Below are positions 8,479 to 16,442 of a stretch of 64,000 bases of DNA, piece by piece. A model generated the notes under the pieces. The model was given only the letters and a program-made list of their open reading frames with translations. It made no database searches and had not been told where the DNA came from. The stretch is taken from the NCBI GenBank assembly GCA_963743285.1, contig CAVUPF010000004.1, forward strand, positions 186,001-250,000, given 5' to 3'. The first letter of the stretch is position 1. Each line of letters starts with the position of its first letter. The translations under genes and the position numbers were made by a program. The DNA comes from CAVUPF01 sp963743285 (GTDB taxonomy: Bacteria; Actinomycetota; Thermoleophilia; Solirubrobacterales; 70-9).

Positions 8479-9252
8479 TCAGCTGGCCTTCTTGATGGCT
8501 TCTTCGATCGCTTCGGTCGAGCCCGGCGTTCCGATCGTATCGAGGCCGTTGCTGTTCGGTCCCTTGACCGCGAAGGACGGCGTGCCGGTGAAGCCGAGGT
8601 TTTCCGCCTCGGTAGTCGTGCTTGTGACTTTGTCCATTAGGGCCTTGCTTTTTCGATCGGTGTTCCACTTGGCGAGGTTCTTGACCCCAGCACCCTTGGC
8701 GATCGTCGTCAGGAACGATTCGGTCGCATAGCCGGAGTCCTCCTCGCCCTGGTTACGGTAGAAGATGTCGATGTAGTTCCAACCGCGTCCTTGCTTGCCC
8801 GCGGCGAGCGCCGCCGCTCCCGCCGGCTTTGACTGCGGACCGATGATCGTGAAGTTGCGGAATTCGATCTTGGCCTTACCGCCACGAATCGGGCCTTCGA
8901 TCACCTTCGGCAGGATCTGTTCGGAATAGGCTTTGCAGACCGGGCACTGAAGGTCACCGTACTCATACACAGTTACCTTGGCCTTCGGCTGTCCGAGCAT
9001 GGTGCCTTCCTGCGGGATGCCGCCCACCAACTTGTCCACCAAGCCGATGTCGACCAGGTTCGAGCTGCCGCCGCTGTTCTGGTTCTCACTGACCACGATC
9101 AGCACCGCGACGACGACGATCGCCATGAACACCGCGGCGCTGCCGAATTGGACAAGACGCTTGCGGCGTGCTTGGGCCTCGGACTCGGTCGCCTCGCGTT
9201 CGAGCCGGTGGGCGCGAAGTCGCTCTCTCTCCTGCTCCCGTTTGTTGGTCAT
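8479..9252 (-). CDS. DsbA/BdbD-like membrane-anchored thiol-disulfide oxidoreductase
   Basis: A 257-residue protein with a charged N-terminus, one membrane helix (about 36-54) and an extracytoplasmic thioredoxin domain whose active site is CPVC at 103-106, in the DsbA-type context YGDLQCPVCKAY. It should oxidise cysteines in exported proteins. I choose the ATG at 9252, which has GGAGG just upstream and overlaps the VKOR stop by ATGA. Upstream codons in frame are non-homologous. Its partner VKOR would reoxidise it, giving a complete disulfide-forming pair, as known in actinobacteria. Confidence 0.85.
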   Translation of the reverse strand: MTNKREQERERLRAHRLEREATESEAQARRKRLVQFGSAAVFMAIVVVAVLIVVSENQNSGGSSNLVDIGLVDKLVGGIPQEGTMLGQPKAKVTVYEYGDLQCPVCKAYSEQILPKVIEGPIRGGKAKIEFRNFTIIGPQSKPAGAAALAAGKQGRGWNYIDIFYRNQGEEDSGYATESFLTTIAKGAGVKNLAKWNTDRKSKALMDKVTSTTTEAENLGFTGTPSFAVKGPNSNGLDTIGTPGSTEAIEEAIKKAS

Positions 9253-9734
9253 GCATCCTCCGGTTGGGTTGAGGTTGGGGCGCGTCCGCCGCGGGCTTGG
9301 GAATCGTCCTCGATCCCACCGTAGGCGATGACGCGGGTTGCGTTCAAAGCGAAGAGCACCGTCATCAGCACGGCACTCCCCACGCACCACTGACAGATCG
9401 CGTGGATCCTGAAGAGCTCCAGGTATGTGAGGTAGACGCTGAAGCCGAAACCGACCAGCGAGAGGGCGAAGCCGGCGAAGCGCCCGGGGTCTCCCCGTAT
9501 AAAGGCCGACCCTAAGATCAGCAGATACCCGACGATCCCGAACACGGCAACGTTGATCCCGTCCAGGTGTGAGTAGGAGCTACTGGCGACGGTCTGGCAT
9601 CCATCTCCCCCGGCCAGGCAGACCGGCGCCCCGCCGCTCGAGTCGGCGATTGCGATATAGATGGCCACGCCGATCCCGATCGCGGCAATCGCGGCAATCG
9701 CGCGGCGCAGCGTGAACTCAGCAGGACGCTTCAT
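9249..9734 (-). CDS. Vitamin K epoxide reductase (VKOR) family protein
   Basis: A 161-residue integral membrane protein with about four helices. The loop pair Cys39/Cys46 and the membrane CxxC motif CQWC (114-117) match bacterial VKOR, which passes electrons from DsbA-like proteins to quinone. It is the first gene of a two-gene unit, with the DsbA-like gene overlapping its stop by four bases. A TACCTT box nine bases before the ATG suggests a near-leaderless start. Confidence 0.85.
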   Translation of the reverse strand: MKRPAEFTLRRAIAAIAAIGIGVAIYIAIADSSGGAPVCLAGGDGCQTVASSSYSHLDGINVAVFGIVGYLLILGSAFIRGDPGRFAGFALSLVGFGFSVYLTYLELFRIHAICQWCVGSAVLMTVLFALNATRVIAYGGIEDDSQARGGRAPTSTQPEDA

Positions 9735-9743
9735 CGGAATGGA

Positions 9744-9749
9744 AAGGTA
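9744..9749 (-). promoter_or_regulatory. -10 box TACCTT of the VKOR-DsbA pair
   Basis: TACCTT on the minus strand ends nine bases before the VKOR ATG at 9734. The expected leader is about three bases and no ribosome site is visible. The rest of the gap 9735-9989 shows no other recognisable feature. Confidence 0.4.
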
Positions 9750-9989
9750 CGCGACGGGGCGATGACTCGTTGCGCTGCCTGGTCTTCTCGACTGGCCCAG
9801 GGCCAGCTCAGATGCCGCCGCGGCCGCCGCGCCGCCGGTGTGAGAGGAGCAGCGGGGTGCCTCCCCCAGCGCTGATCGCTCCGCCGGCGAGGGCGGACCG
9901 GACCCTCCCAGCAGCCGGGCTCCCGGCCGCCGCCTGCTTGGCGCGTCTTCATTGTCATCCGTGTGCTCATCGCCGCCTGCCCATGAACG

Positions 9990-10844
9990 CTAGTTGAACC
10001 TCTCCGCGACCTCCGGTTTTGCGCAGAAGGCGGCGATCTCCCGCGAGAGCCTGCCCCCCTGCCAGGCGAGTGGCGACTCCCCCTCCCCCTCCTCGATCAG
10101 TCTTGAGTGCGGCAGGCGCTCGGCGTAGGCCGCCGCCACCTCATGGGGGTGGCCGGGGTCGGCATCGTCACGGCTGGCCACGACCAAAGCCGACACACCG
10201 ATCTCCTCCAGCGATGACATCGACTCAAAGGGTCGCGAGCGCGGAACTTGGTGCAGGGCCTCGACCAATGCCTCCGGGTGGCGGTGGAGCAGCATCCGGG
10301 CACGGGTAAAGCGCAGCACGGTGTCGTGCCATGCGGGGTCGATTCCCTGCCTGTGGGCGATGTAGTCGAGGAAGCCGTCGACCCCTCCCTCCTCCAGCGC
10401 CTTGGCGAGGCCATCCCAGTAGGCGAGCGCCTCGCTGGAGATCGTACCGCCGTACACCGGGCCGATTGCAACCAGCCCGGCGACTCGCTCAGGATGGCGC
10501 AGCGCATAGGCGACAGCGGTGTGACACCCCATCGAGTGCCCGGCAAGCACGAACGGCGCCTCCCCCACCGTCGAAGCCACGACTTCCTCCAGGTCGCCGA
10601 CCATCTCCGGGTATCCATAACCCTGGCCATCTGGGGCAGGATCGGACTCACCGTGACCGCGCGCATCGTAGGAGACGACCTTGTGACCGGAGCGCTCCAG
10701 CACCCGCGAGCCGTGGACCACGTAGCGACGGGTCGCGGTGATCCCGTGGCAGAGCACCACCGCGGGCCCCTCCCCCGCGCTCTCGCCCTGGATCGCGGGG
10801 CACCCGTCGACCGTGAAGGGAACCGGCTCGCCCGCCGGTGGCAT
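9990..10844 (-). CDS. Alpha/beta-fold hydrolase
   Basis: A 284-residue alpha/beta hydrolase. The oxyanion region LCHGITATRR is near residue 31, the arginine-glycine segment YDARGHGESD near 60, and the nucleophile Ser104 lies in AGHSMG. The acid is probably in ASRDDADPGHP. Where most relatives have the catalytic His (GHSP near the C-terminus) this protein reads GESPLAWQ, so the His is missing or elsewhere. It overlaps the peroxiredoxin stop by one base (TGATG) and is co-transcribed with it. Substrate unknown. Confidence 0.8.
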   Translation of the reverse strand: MPPAGEPVPFTVDGCPAIQGESAGEGPAVVLCHGITATRRYVVHGSRVLERSGHKVVSYDARGHGESDPAPDGQGYGYPEMVGDLEEVVASTVGEAPFVLAGHSMGCHTAVAYALRHPERVAGLVAIGPVYGGTISSEALAYWDGLAKALEEGGVDGFLDYIAHRQGIDPAWHDTVLRFTRARMLLHRHPEALVEALHQVPRSRPFESMSSLEEIGVSALVVASRDDADPGHPHEVAAAYAERLPHSRLIEEGEGESPLAWQGGRLSREIAAFCAKPEVAERFN

Positions 10845-11296
10845 CAGCTCACAGAGGCAAGAGCGCCCTCGAGGTCGTCGACCGTCTCGAAGCTAAGGCC
10901 GACCAGCGTCACCTTGCGGTGGCGGATGACCCCCTGCTCGTCGACGACGAAGATCGCGCGCCGCACGATCGGGCCGGCGAGGACGCCGTAGGCACGGGCC
11001 ACCTCCTTGTCCTCGTCGGCGAGCAGCGGCACGTTGAGGCGCTTCTCCTCGGTGAAGCGCTCGTGCGAGTCGACCGATTGCGGCGAGATGCCGAGCACCT
11101 CGGCACCGAGCTTGTCGAGTCGCTCGCCCTCGTCGCGGTAGGAGCAGAACTGCTTGGTGCAAACCGCGGTGAAGTCGCCCGGGTAAAAGGCGATGATCAC
11201 CTTGCGGCCGCGGTAGTCTGAGAGCCGGTAGGTCTTGCCCCCGGTGCCGGACAGCTCGAACTCGGGCGCCGGGTCACCTACGTTGACTTTGGCCAT
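10844..11296 (-). CDS. Peroxiredoxin (AhpC/TSA-Bcp family)
   Basis: A 150-residue thioredoxin-fold peroxidase. The peroxidatic Cys46 lies in YPGDFTAVCTKQFC, with Cys51 five residues on as a possible resolving Cys, as in atypical two-cysteine Bcp enzymes. The downstream FVVDEQGVIRHRK strand is typical. It reduces peroxides with thioredoxin-like donors in the cytoplasm. It heads a two-gene unit with the alpha/beta hydrolase. A TAGGCT box six bases before the ATG indicates a leaderless mRNA. Confidence 0.9.
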   Translation of the reverse strand: MAKVNVGDPAPEFELSGTGGKTYRLSDYRGRKVIIAFYPGDFTAVCTKQFCSYRDEGERLDKLGAEVLGISPQSVDSHERFTEEKRLNVPLLADEDKEVARAYGVLAGPIVRRAIFVVDEQGVIRHRKVTLVGLSFETVDDLEGALASVS

Positions 11297-11302
11297 ACAG
11301 CC

Positions 11303-11308
11303 AGCCTA
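11303..11308 (-). promoter_or_regulatory. -10 box TAGGCT of the peroxiredoxin gene, overlapping the cyclophilin stop
   Basis: TAGGCT ends six bases before the ATG at 11296, so transcription would begin on the A of the start codon. Its first three bases are the TAG stop of the upstream cyclophilin gene. Confidence 0.55.
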
Positions 11309-11989
11309 GCCCTTCGCGATCGTCATCTTTTCGATCAGGATCGTCTGCTTCGGTTTTTCCGCCGCGGTGCCGAGCTTCCCGATCCGGGCGACCACGGCGG
11401 CCCCCGCGCTGACCTTGCCGACCAGCGCGTATTCCGCCGGCAGCCCGGTATCCGCCCCGGTCACGACGAAGAACTGGCTCCCGGAGCTCCCCGACGGCTG
11501 GGAAGAGCTCTTCGCCATCGCCACCGTCCCCCGGGTGTAGGAGAGGTGGGCGGGCGGCTTCTCAACGACGGTGTAGCCGGGACCGCCGGAGCCGTTGCCG
11601 AGCGGGTCGCCACCCTGGATCACGAAGCCCGGCACGATGCGGTGGAAGGTGAGGTCGTTGTAGAAACCGCGGCGCGCCAGGTAGGCGAAGGAGTTGGTTG
11701 TCTTCGGCGCCTGCTTGGTGTCGAGCGCGATGTCGAAGCTGCCGCAGCTCGTCCTCACCACTGCGGTCAGCTTTTCGCCGGGCTTCACCGTCTGCTTGGG
11801 CGCCTTGAGGCTGAGGTGCTTCGGGCTCGGCGCTGCCACCTGCTTGCAGCCGCTGGCGCTGGCCGTCGTTGTGCTCGAGCCGGCGCTGCTGCCGCTGCGG
11901 CTGATCAGGATCGCCGCGACCACGCCCACCGCGACCACCGCGAAAACGGCGAGGATGATCAAACGGCGGTCGGGGGACTGCTCCTCCAT
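11306..11989 (-). CDS. Peptidyl-prolyl cis-trans isomerase, cyclophilin type, membrane anchored
   Basis: A 227-residue protein with one N-terminal membrane helix (about 9-29), a Ser/Thr/Ala-rich linker and a cyclophilin domain from about residue 70. The core motifs FHRIVPGFVIQGGDP and GSQFFV are present. The domain should face outside the membrane and catalyse proline isomerisation in exported proteins. A lone Cys48 begins the mature region but there is no lipobox. The ATG at 11989 follows a TAGTCT box by nine bases with no ribosome site. Confidence 0.85.
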   Translation of the reverse strand: MEEQSPDRRLIILAVFAVVAVGVVAAILISRSGSSAGSSTTTASASGCKQVAAPSPKHLSLKAPKQTVKPGEKLTAVVRTSCGSFDIALDTKQAPKTTNSFAYLARRGFYNDLTFHRIVPGFVIQGGDPLGNGSGGPGYTVVEKPPAHLSYTRGTVAMAKSSSQPSGSSGSQFFVVTGADTGLPAEYALVGKVSAGAAVVARIGKLGTAAEKPKQTILIEKMTIAKG

Positions 11990-11998
11990 CGGCGGGGA

Positions 11999-12004
11999 AG
12001 ACTA
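11999..12004 (-). promoter_or_regulatory. -10 box TAGTCT of the cyclophilin gene
   Basis: TAGTCT on the minus strand ends nine bases before the ATG at 11989. The expected leader is about three bases. Confidence 0.4.
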
Positions 12005-12046
12005 GTAGATGATCTCCGCGAATCGGCCAGTTGCGATCATCGGGCC

Positions 12047-12538
12047 TTGTCCTCGCCGCCCCTGACGCCGCTGGCCGCCGCCACGCTGCACGTCTACCCC
12101 GCTCCTGAGCGCGTCCTGGTGATCGACTGCGGAGACGGGGAGGCGGTGCTGTTCATCGCCCGGGAGTTCCCCACGGCTCGAGTGCGCGGCGTCGACGCCT
12201 CGGAGGCGATGGTCCGAAAGGCCACCGCACGGGTCGGGCTCGACCCTGAGGGGCGAGTCGCCTTCAAGCTTGGCAGGGCCGCGGCCCTCCCCTATCCCGA
12301 CAACTTCTTCGACCTGATCGCCCAGCTCGACGCACGGCCCTCGACTGGCGAGATCGCAAGGGTGCTTCGCCCGGGCGGATACCTCATCCTGGCCAGGTCG
12401 AGGCGAGCGCGGGGGCCATTCAGCGATACGCCGCGGCGGCTGGGGCGGCGGCTCGCCCGCCACGGGATCAAGCAGGTCGAGGCCGCCGAGGCGGGCGATG
12501 GCAACTTCTTCGTCGGCCGCTTCGGCGACGGCGGCTGA
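12047..12538 (+). CDS. Small SAM-dependent methyltransferase-like protein
   Basis: About 163 residues resembling a truncated class I methyltransferase: VLVIDCGDGEAVLFIAREFP takes the place of the SAM glycine loop, GVDASEAMVRKA follows, then LPYPDNFFDLI and IARVLRPGGYLILA. The frame is open far upstream, but that part runs opposite to the cyclophilin gene, so I take the TTG at 12047 as the most likely start. An in-frame CTG at 12062 is an alternative. The glycine loop is weak (DCGDGE rather than GxGxG), so catalytic activity is uncertain. Confidence 0.6.
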   Translation: MSSPPLTPLAAATLHVYPAPERVLVIDCGDGEAVLFIAREFPTARVRGVDASEAMVRKATARVGLDPEGRVAFKLGRAAALPYPDNFFDLIAQLDARPSTGEIARVLRPGGYLILARSRRARGPFSDTPRRLGRRLARHGIKQVEAAEAGDGNFFVGRFGDGG

Positions 12539-12553
12539 GCCCATCTCTCCATT

Positions 12554-12559
12554 TAGGCT
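12554..12559 (+). promoter_or_regulatory. -10 box TAGGCT upstream of the lipid kinase gene
   Basis: TAGGCT ends nine bases before the ATG at 12569. The expected leader is about three bases, with no ribosome site. The -10 lies after the stop of the preceding gene. Confidence 0.45.
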
Positions 12560-12568
12560 GGCGGGCCG

Positions 12569-13459
12569 ATGGGAATCGAGGGCATGCCGCTAGCGCTGCT
12601 GGTCAACCCTGCCTCAGCCGGGGGCAGGGCATTGGGGCTTCTGCCGCGGGTGGAGGCGGCGCTGGACGCGCGGCGGATCGAATTCAGGGTGCAGCGCACC
12701 CGCGACCTCGAGCACGGGGTCGAGCAGGCACTGCTCGCGGTGGAGGCCGGCGAGGTGCCGGTGGTGATGAGCGGCGACGGCCTGATCGGGGCAATCGGCG
12801 GGGCGATGGCGGGGGCGCAGACGCCGCTCGGGATCGTCCCCGCTGGTCGCGGCAACGACCTCGCCCGGGTGCTCGGCATCCCCGACGAGCCGCAAGGGGC
12901 GGTTGAGGTTCTCGCCGCCGGGTATTCCCGTGAGATCGACGTCGGCGAGGCCAACGGGCGCCGCTTCCTCGGCATCGCCAGCGCCGGGTTTGAGTCGGAG
13001 GCCAACCGGATCGCCAACGAGTCGAGGCTGCTGCACGGCAACCTGGTCTACGCCTGGGCTGCGCTGCGCGCCCTGGCGCGGTGGAAGCCGGTTCGCTTCA
13101 CGGTCGGAGTCGAGGAGGAGCGGATCCGCTTCGCCGGGTACTCGGTCTCGGCGGCCAACAGCAGGGCCTACGGCGGTGGGATGTTCATCGCCCCCGACGC
13201 CGACCTCGCAGACGGTGAGTTCGACGTCGTCACGATCGGCGAAGTCGGGAAGCTGAAGTTCCTGGGTAACCTGCCCAAGGTGTTCAAGGGCACCCATCTC
13301 GCGGAGGACGAGGTACACGTCTTCCGCGCCGCGCGCCTGGAGCTGAGCGCCAGTCGGCCTCTGGCCGTCTACGCCGACGGCGAGCACCTGACCGATCTAC
13401 CCGTCTCGCTGCGCCTGCTGCCGCGCGCGCTCAGCGTGCTGGTCCCGCCGGGTGAGTAA
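12569..13459 (+). CDS. Diacylglycerol kinase family lipid kinase (YegS/DagK-like)
   Basis: A 296-residue kinase of the DAGK catalytic fold: VNPASAGGRA near the start, nucleotide loop SGDGLIGAIGG at 68-78 (usually GGDGT), and PAGRGNDLARVLGIP near 90. The C-terminal half has the beta-sandwich with SANSRAYGGGMFIAPDADLADGEFDVV. It phosphorylates diacylglycerol or another lipid at the inner membrane face. An ATG at 12584 is an alternative start. The stop overlaps murT by eight bases, tying it to the cell-wall operon that follows. Confidence 0.85.
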   Translation: MGIEGMPLALLVNPASAGGRALGLLPRVEAALDARRIEFRVQRTRDLEHGVEQALLAVEAGEVPVVMSGDGLIGAIGGAMAGAQTPLGIVPAGRGNDLARVLGIPDEPQGAVEVLAAGYSREIDVGEANGRRFLGIASAGFESEANRIANESRLLHGNLVYAWAALRALARWKPVRFTVGVEEERIRFAGYSVSAANSRAYGGGMFIAPDADLADGEFDVVTIGEVGKLKFLGNLPKVFKGTHLAEDEVHVFRAARLELSASRPLAVYADGEHLTDLPVSLRLLPRALSVLVPPGE

Positions 13460-14834
13460 CGGGGCGCTGTTCGGAGCCAAGCTGGCCGTGGCGCGCGCAC
13501 TCGGCGCCGTCAGCCGCACCAGCGGGCGCGGCGGGGGCACGACCCTCCCCGGCCGCGCGCTGCTTCGTTTTGCCCCCGAGGCAATCGCCCGGCTCGGCGC
13601 CGGGCTGGACCGGGGCACGACGATCGTCAGTGCAACCAACGGCAAGACGACGACGGCCGGGATGATCGCCGCCCTGCTCGCCGCCGAAGGGCGCATGCCG
13701 GTCCATAATCGGGCCGGCTCGAACATGACCTGGGGGGTGGCCACCGCGCTGCTCGAGCAGGACGGCCACGAGGGCCTGTTCGAGGTCGACGAGGCCTGGT
13801 TGCCGCGGGTTGCGGCGCAGCTCAAACCCTCACTGATCGTCCTTGGCAACCTCTTCCGCGACCAGCTCGACCGCTACGGGGAGATGGAGGCGCTGGCCGA
13901 CGAGTGGGCGGGGGTGGTCGCCGAGCGAACCGGCGCGACCCGCTTCGCGCTCAACGCCGATGACCCGCTGATCGCCGACCTCGGCCGCGACCCCGAGGGG
14001 CGCCGACGCGAGGGCGTCGCCTACTTTGGGATCGACGACCCAAGCCAAGCGCTCGACGAGCTCCAGCACGCCTTCGACGCTAAGCACTGCCGCCGCTGCG
14101 GATCCCCCTATGCCTACGAGCGGGCCTTCGTCGGCCACCTCGGCCACTACTCCTGTCCAAGCTGCGGCGCCAGCCGTCCCCGCCCCGACGTGGCGGCAAC
14201 CGCGATCGAGCTGCGCGGCATGGACGGCTCAAGGATCACGGTCCGCACGCCGGTCGGCGAGCTCCACCTCGACCTCCCCCTACCCGGCCTCTACAACGTC
14301 TACAACGCGTTGGCGGCGGTCACGGCGGGAATCGAGCTAGAAATCGCCCCTGAGCAAATTGCCGCCGCCTTGGCTGGGGTGCGGGCAGCGTTTGGCCGGG
14401 TCGAGACGATTGAGGTCTCCGGCAGGCCGGTCTCGATCCTGCTGGTCAAGAACCCGGCCGGCACCAACGAGGTGCTGCGCACGCTGCGCCTCGAGGCCGG
14501 AGCGGAGGGCCTCGACCTCTGGATCGCCCTCAACGACCGGATCGCCGACGGACGCGACGTCTCCTGGATCTGGGACGCCGACTTCGAGCTCTTGGAGGGC
14601 GCCGTGCGGCGGGTCGTAAGCGCCGGCACACGGGCGCCTGAGCTGGCGCTGCGGCTGAAGTATGCCGGCTGGCCGGTGGACTCGATCGAGGTCGAGCCGG
14701 GGATCGAGGCGTCGCTCGACCGAGCCGTGGCGGGCGCTTCGGGGCGGCTCTTCGCCCTGCCAACCTACACGGCCCTCCTGGAGCTTCGAAAGCTGCTGGC
14801 GGGACGCGGGTTGGCCGAGGAGTTCTGGCGATGA
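13452..14834 (+). CDS. murT: Lipid II isoglutaminyl synthase subunit MurT
   Basis: A 460-residue Mur-ligase homologue that, with GatD, amidates the alpha-carboxyl of D-Glu in lipid II. The P-loop ATNGKTTT is at 61-68. A four-cysteine zinc ribbon (Cys213, 216, 235, 238) is inserted in the middle domain, as in known MurT. The C-terminal DUF1727 region holds NDRIADGRDVSWIWD (361-375), including the catalytic Asp segment. The GTG start overlaps the lipid kinase stop by eight bases, and its stop overlaps the next ATG by four. gatD is one gene further on rather than directly adjacent. Confidence 0.9.
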   Translation: MSNGALFGAKLAVARALGAVSRTSGRGGGTTLPGRALLRFAPEAIARLGAGLDRGTTIVSATNGKTTTAGMIAALLAAEGRMPVHNRAGSNMTWGVATALLEQDGHEGLFEVDEAWLPRVAAQLKPSLIVLGNLFRDQLDRYGEMEALADEWAGVVAERTGATRFALNADDPLIADLGRDPEGRRREGVAYFGIDDPSQALDELQHAFDAKHCRRCGSPYAYERAFVGHLGHYSCPSCGASRPRPDVAATAIELRGMDGSRITVRTPVGELHLDLPLPGLYNVYNALAAVTAGIELEIAPEQIAAALAGVRAAFGRVETIEVSGRPVSILLVKNPAGTNEVLRTLRLEAGAEGLDLWIALNDRIADGRDVSWIWDADFELLEGAVRRVVSAGTRAPELALRLKYAGWPVDSIEVEPGIEASLDRAVAGASGRLFALPTYTALLELRKLLAGRGLAEEFWR

Positions 14835-15640
14835 TGGGCGGCGGACGGAGGCGCGGCGGGTCGGGCGGCGCGGCGGGCGAGGTCGTCCTCGACCCAACCT
14901 CCCCCCCCGCCTCCCACTCAAGGAAGCCTGGCCCGGCCGTCTGGCACGACATCGAGTGCGGTGGCTATTCGGCTGACCTGGCGCTCTGGGAGCAGTTTGC
15001 CGCCCAGGCGCGGGGGCCGATCTTGGAGTTGGGCTGCGGGACGGGGCGGGTTGGGTTGCACCTGGGGAGGTGTGGTTATCGGGTTACCGGGTTAGATCGC
15101 GACGCCGCCCTGCTGGCTGCTTTTAGGGAGCGGGCGGCAGGGTTGTCTGTGGAAGCGCAGATCGGTGACGCGGCGGGCTTTGAGCTCGGCGGAAAATTCG
15201 ATCTGGTGCTCGCTCCGATGCAGCTCGTGCAGCTGCTGGCGGGAGCGGAGGAGCGGAAGGCTTGCCTGCGCTGCGTCGCTGCCCACCTAAGCAAAGGAGG
15301 GAGAGCGGCGCTGGCGATCGTCGAGCGGCTGCCGCTGCCTAAGGCAGGAGGCGCTCCCCTGCCCGATGTCCGCGAGGTCGAGGAGTGGATCTACTCGAGC
15401 CTGCCGATCGACGCCAGGGTGAACGCCGACTCGATCGTCGTCCGGCGCCTGCGACAGACCGTCTCGCCGCAGGGGAAGCTGAGCGAGGAACTCGACAAGG
15501 CTCGGCTGCGGCGCCTCTCCGCCGAGACGCTGGAGCGCGAGGCGGCCGCGGCGCGCCTGACGCCGGTCGGCCGTCGCTGGATACCCGCGACCGACGCCCA
15601 CGTCGGGTCCACGGTCGTCCTGCTGGAGAGGCAGACCTGA
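14831..15640 (+). CDS. Class I SAM-dependent methyltransferase inside the murT-gatD operon
   Basis: A 269-residue methyltransferase with ILELGCGTGRVGLHLGRCG at about 64-82, VTGLDRDAAL, and a FDLVLAPMQLVQLL post-motif. The first 30 residues are Gly/Arg/Pro-rich and probably disordered. The family is the Methyltransf_25 type; the C-terminal beta region resembles enzymes acting on small molecules. It overlaps murT by four bases and gatD by one base, so all three are translationally coupled. This suggests a role in peptidoglycan precursor or envelope chemistry, but no substrate can be named. Confidence 0.8.
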   Translation: MMGGGRRRGGSGGAAGEVVLDPTSPPASHSRKPGPAVWHDIECGGYSADLALWEQFAAQARGPILELGCGTGRVGLHLGRCGYRVTGLDRDAALLAAFRERAAGLSVEAQIGDAAGFELGGKFDLVLAPMQLVQLLAGAEERKACLRCVAAHLSKGGRAALAIVERLPLPKAGGAPLPDVREVEEWIYSSLPIDARVNADSIVVRRLRQTVSPQGKLSEELDKARLRRLSAETLEREAAAARLTPVGRRWIPATDAHVGSTVVLLERQT

Positions 15641-16392
15641 TGGAGCTCCGCCTGCTTGCCCTCTACCCCGACCAGATGAACATCTACGCAGACCGCGGCA
15701 ACATCGTCTTCCTGCAGCGGCGCTGCGAGTGGCGGGAGATCGGCTTCTCCTATGCGGCCGCGGGGCCCGGCGAGCGCATCGACCCCGCTGCCCACGACCT
15801 CTTCTACATCGGCGGCGGCCAAGACCGCGACCAGCAGATGGTCGCCGCCGACATGGTCGAGAGCAAGCGCCAGGCGCTGGCCGCGGCGGTCGACGACGGC
15901 GCCGCCCTGCTGGCGGTCTGCGGCGGCTACCAGCTACTCGGCCACAGCTACCAGCTGGAGGCTGAGAGCCTGCCCGGTCTCGGCCTCGCCGACCTGGAGA
16001 CGGTGCGAGAGCCTGGGCCAAGGCTGATCGGCAACGTCGCGATCGAGACCGACCTCGGTGCCGGCCCGCGGCTGCTCGCCGGCTTCGAGAACCATGGCGG
16101 TCGCACCTACCTCGGTGCCGGCGCCGAACCGCTCGGCCGCGTCGTCGAGGGTCACGGCAACAACGGCCGCGATGGCTTCGAGGGGGTCCGCCGGGCCAAC
16201 CTGATCGGCACCTACCTGCACGGACCGCTGCTGCCGAAGAACGCCTGGCTAGCCGACCACCTGCTCGGGCTGGCGCTCGCGCGCCGCTACGGCGCCCGCC
16301 CCGACCTGGCGCCGCTGGATGACGCCTTCGAGGCCGCCGCCCACGAGAGCGCCCGTGCAGCGGCCGGCCTCGGCCCCCGGCACAGCGACTGA
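15640..16392 (+). CDS. gatD: Lipid II isoglutaminyl synthase glutaminase subunit GatD
   Basis: A 250-residue class I glutamine amidotransferase of the CobB/CobQ type that supplies ammonia to MurT. Nucleophile Cys94 lies in LAVCGGYQLLG and His194 in GTYLHGPLLPKN, and the Arg/Asn segment NHGGRTYLG (151-159) matches known GatD. Length is normal. I start at ATG 15640, which overlaps the methyltransferase TGA by one base. The open frame upstream lies inside that gene. Confidence 0.9.
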   Translation: MELRLLALYPDQMNIYADRGNIVFLQRRCEWREIGFSYAAAGPGERIDPAAHDLFYIGGGQDRDQQMVAADMVESKRQALAAAVDDGAALLAVCGGYQLLGHSYQLEAESLPGLGLADLETVREPGPRLIGNVAIETDLGAGPRLLAGFENHGGRTYLGAGAEPLGRVVEGHGNNGRDGFEGVRRANLIGTYLHGPLLPKNAWLADHLLGLALARRYGARPDLAPLDDAFEAAAHESARAAAGLGPRHSD

Positions 16393-16442
16393 TTCGCTAC
16401 CTCCACGCAGCGATTGGAAGGCCCACCGGTCGAAGGTAGGCG

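Noticed and set aside
9731..9970. 79-codon frame in the gap before the VKOR gene
   Set aside because: Arg/Pro-rich product, no ribosome site or homology, and it overlaps the VKOR promoter and start.
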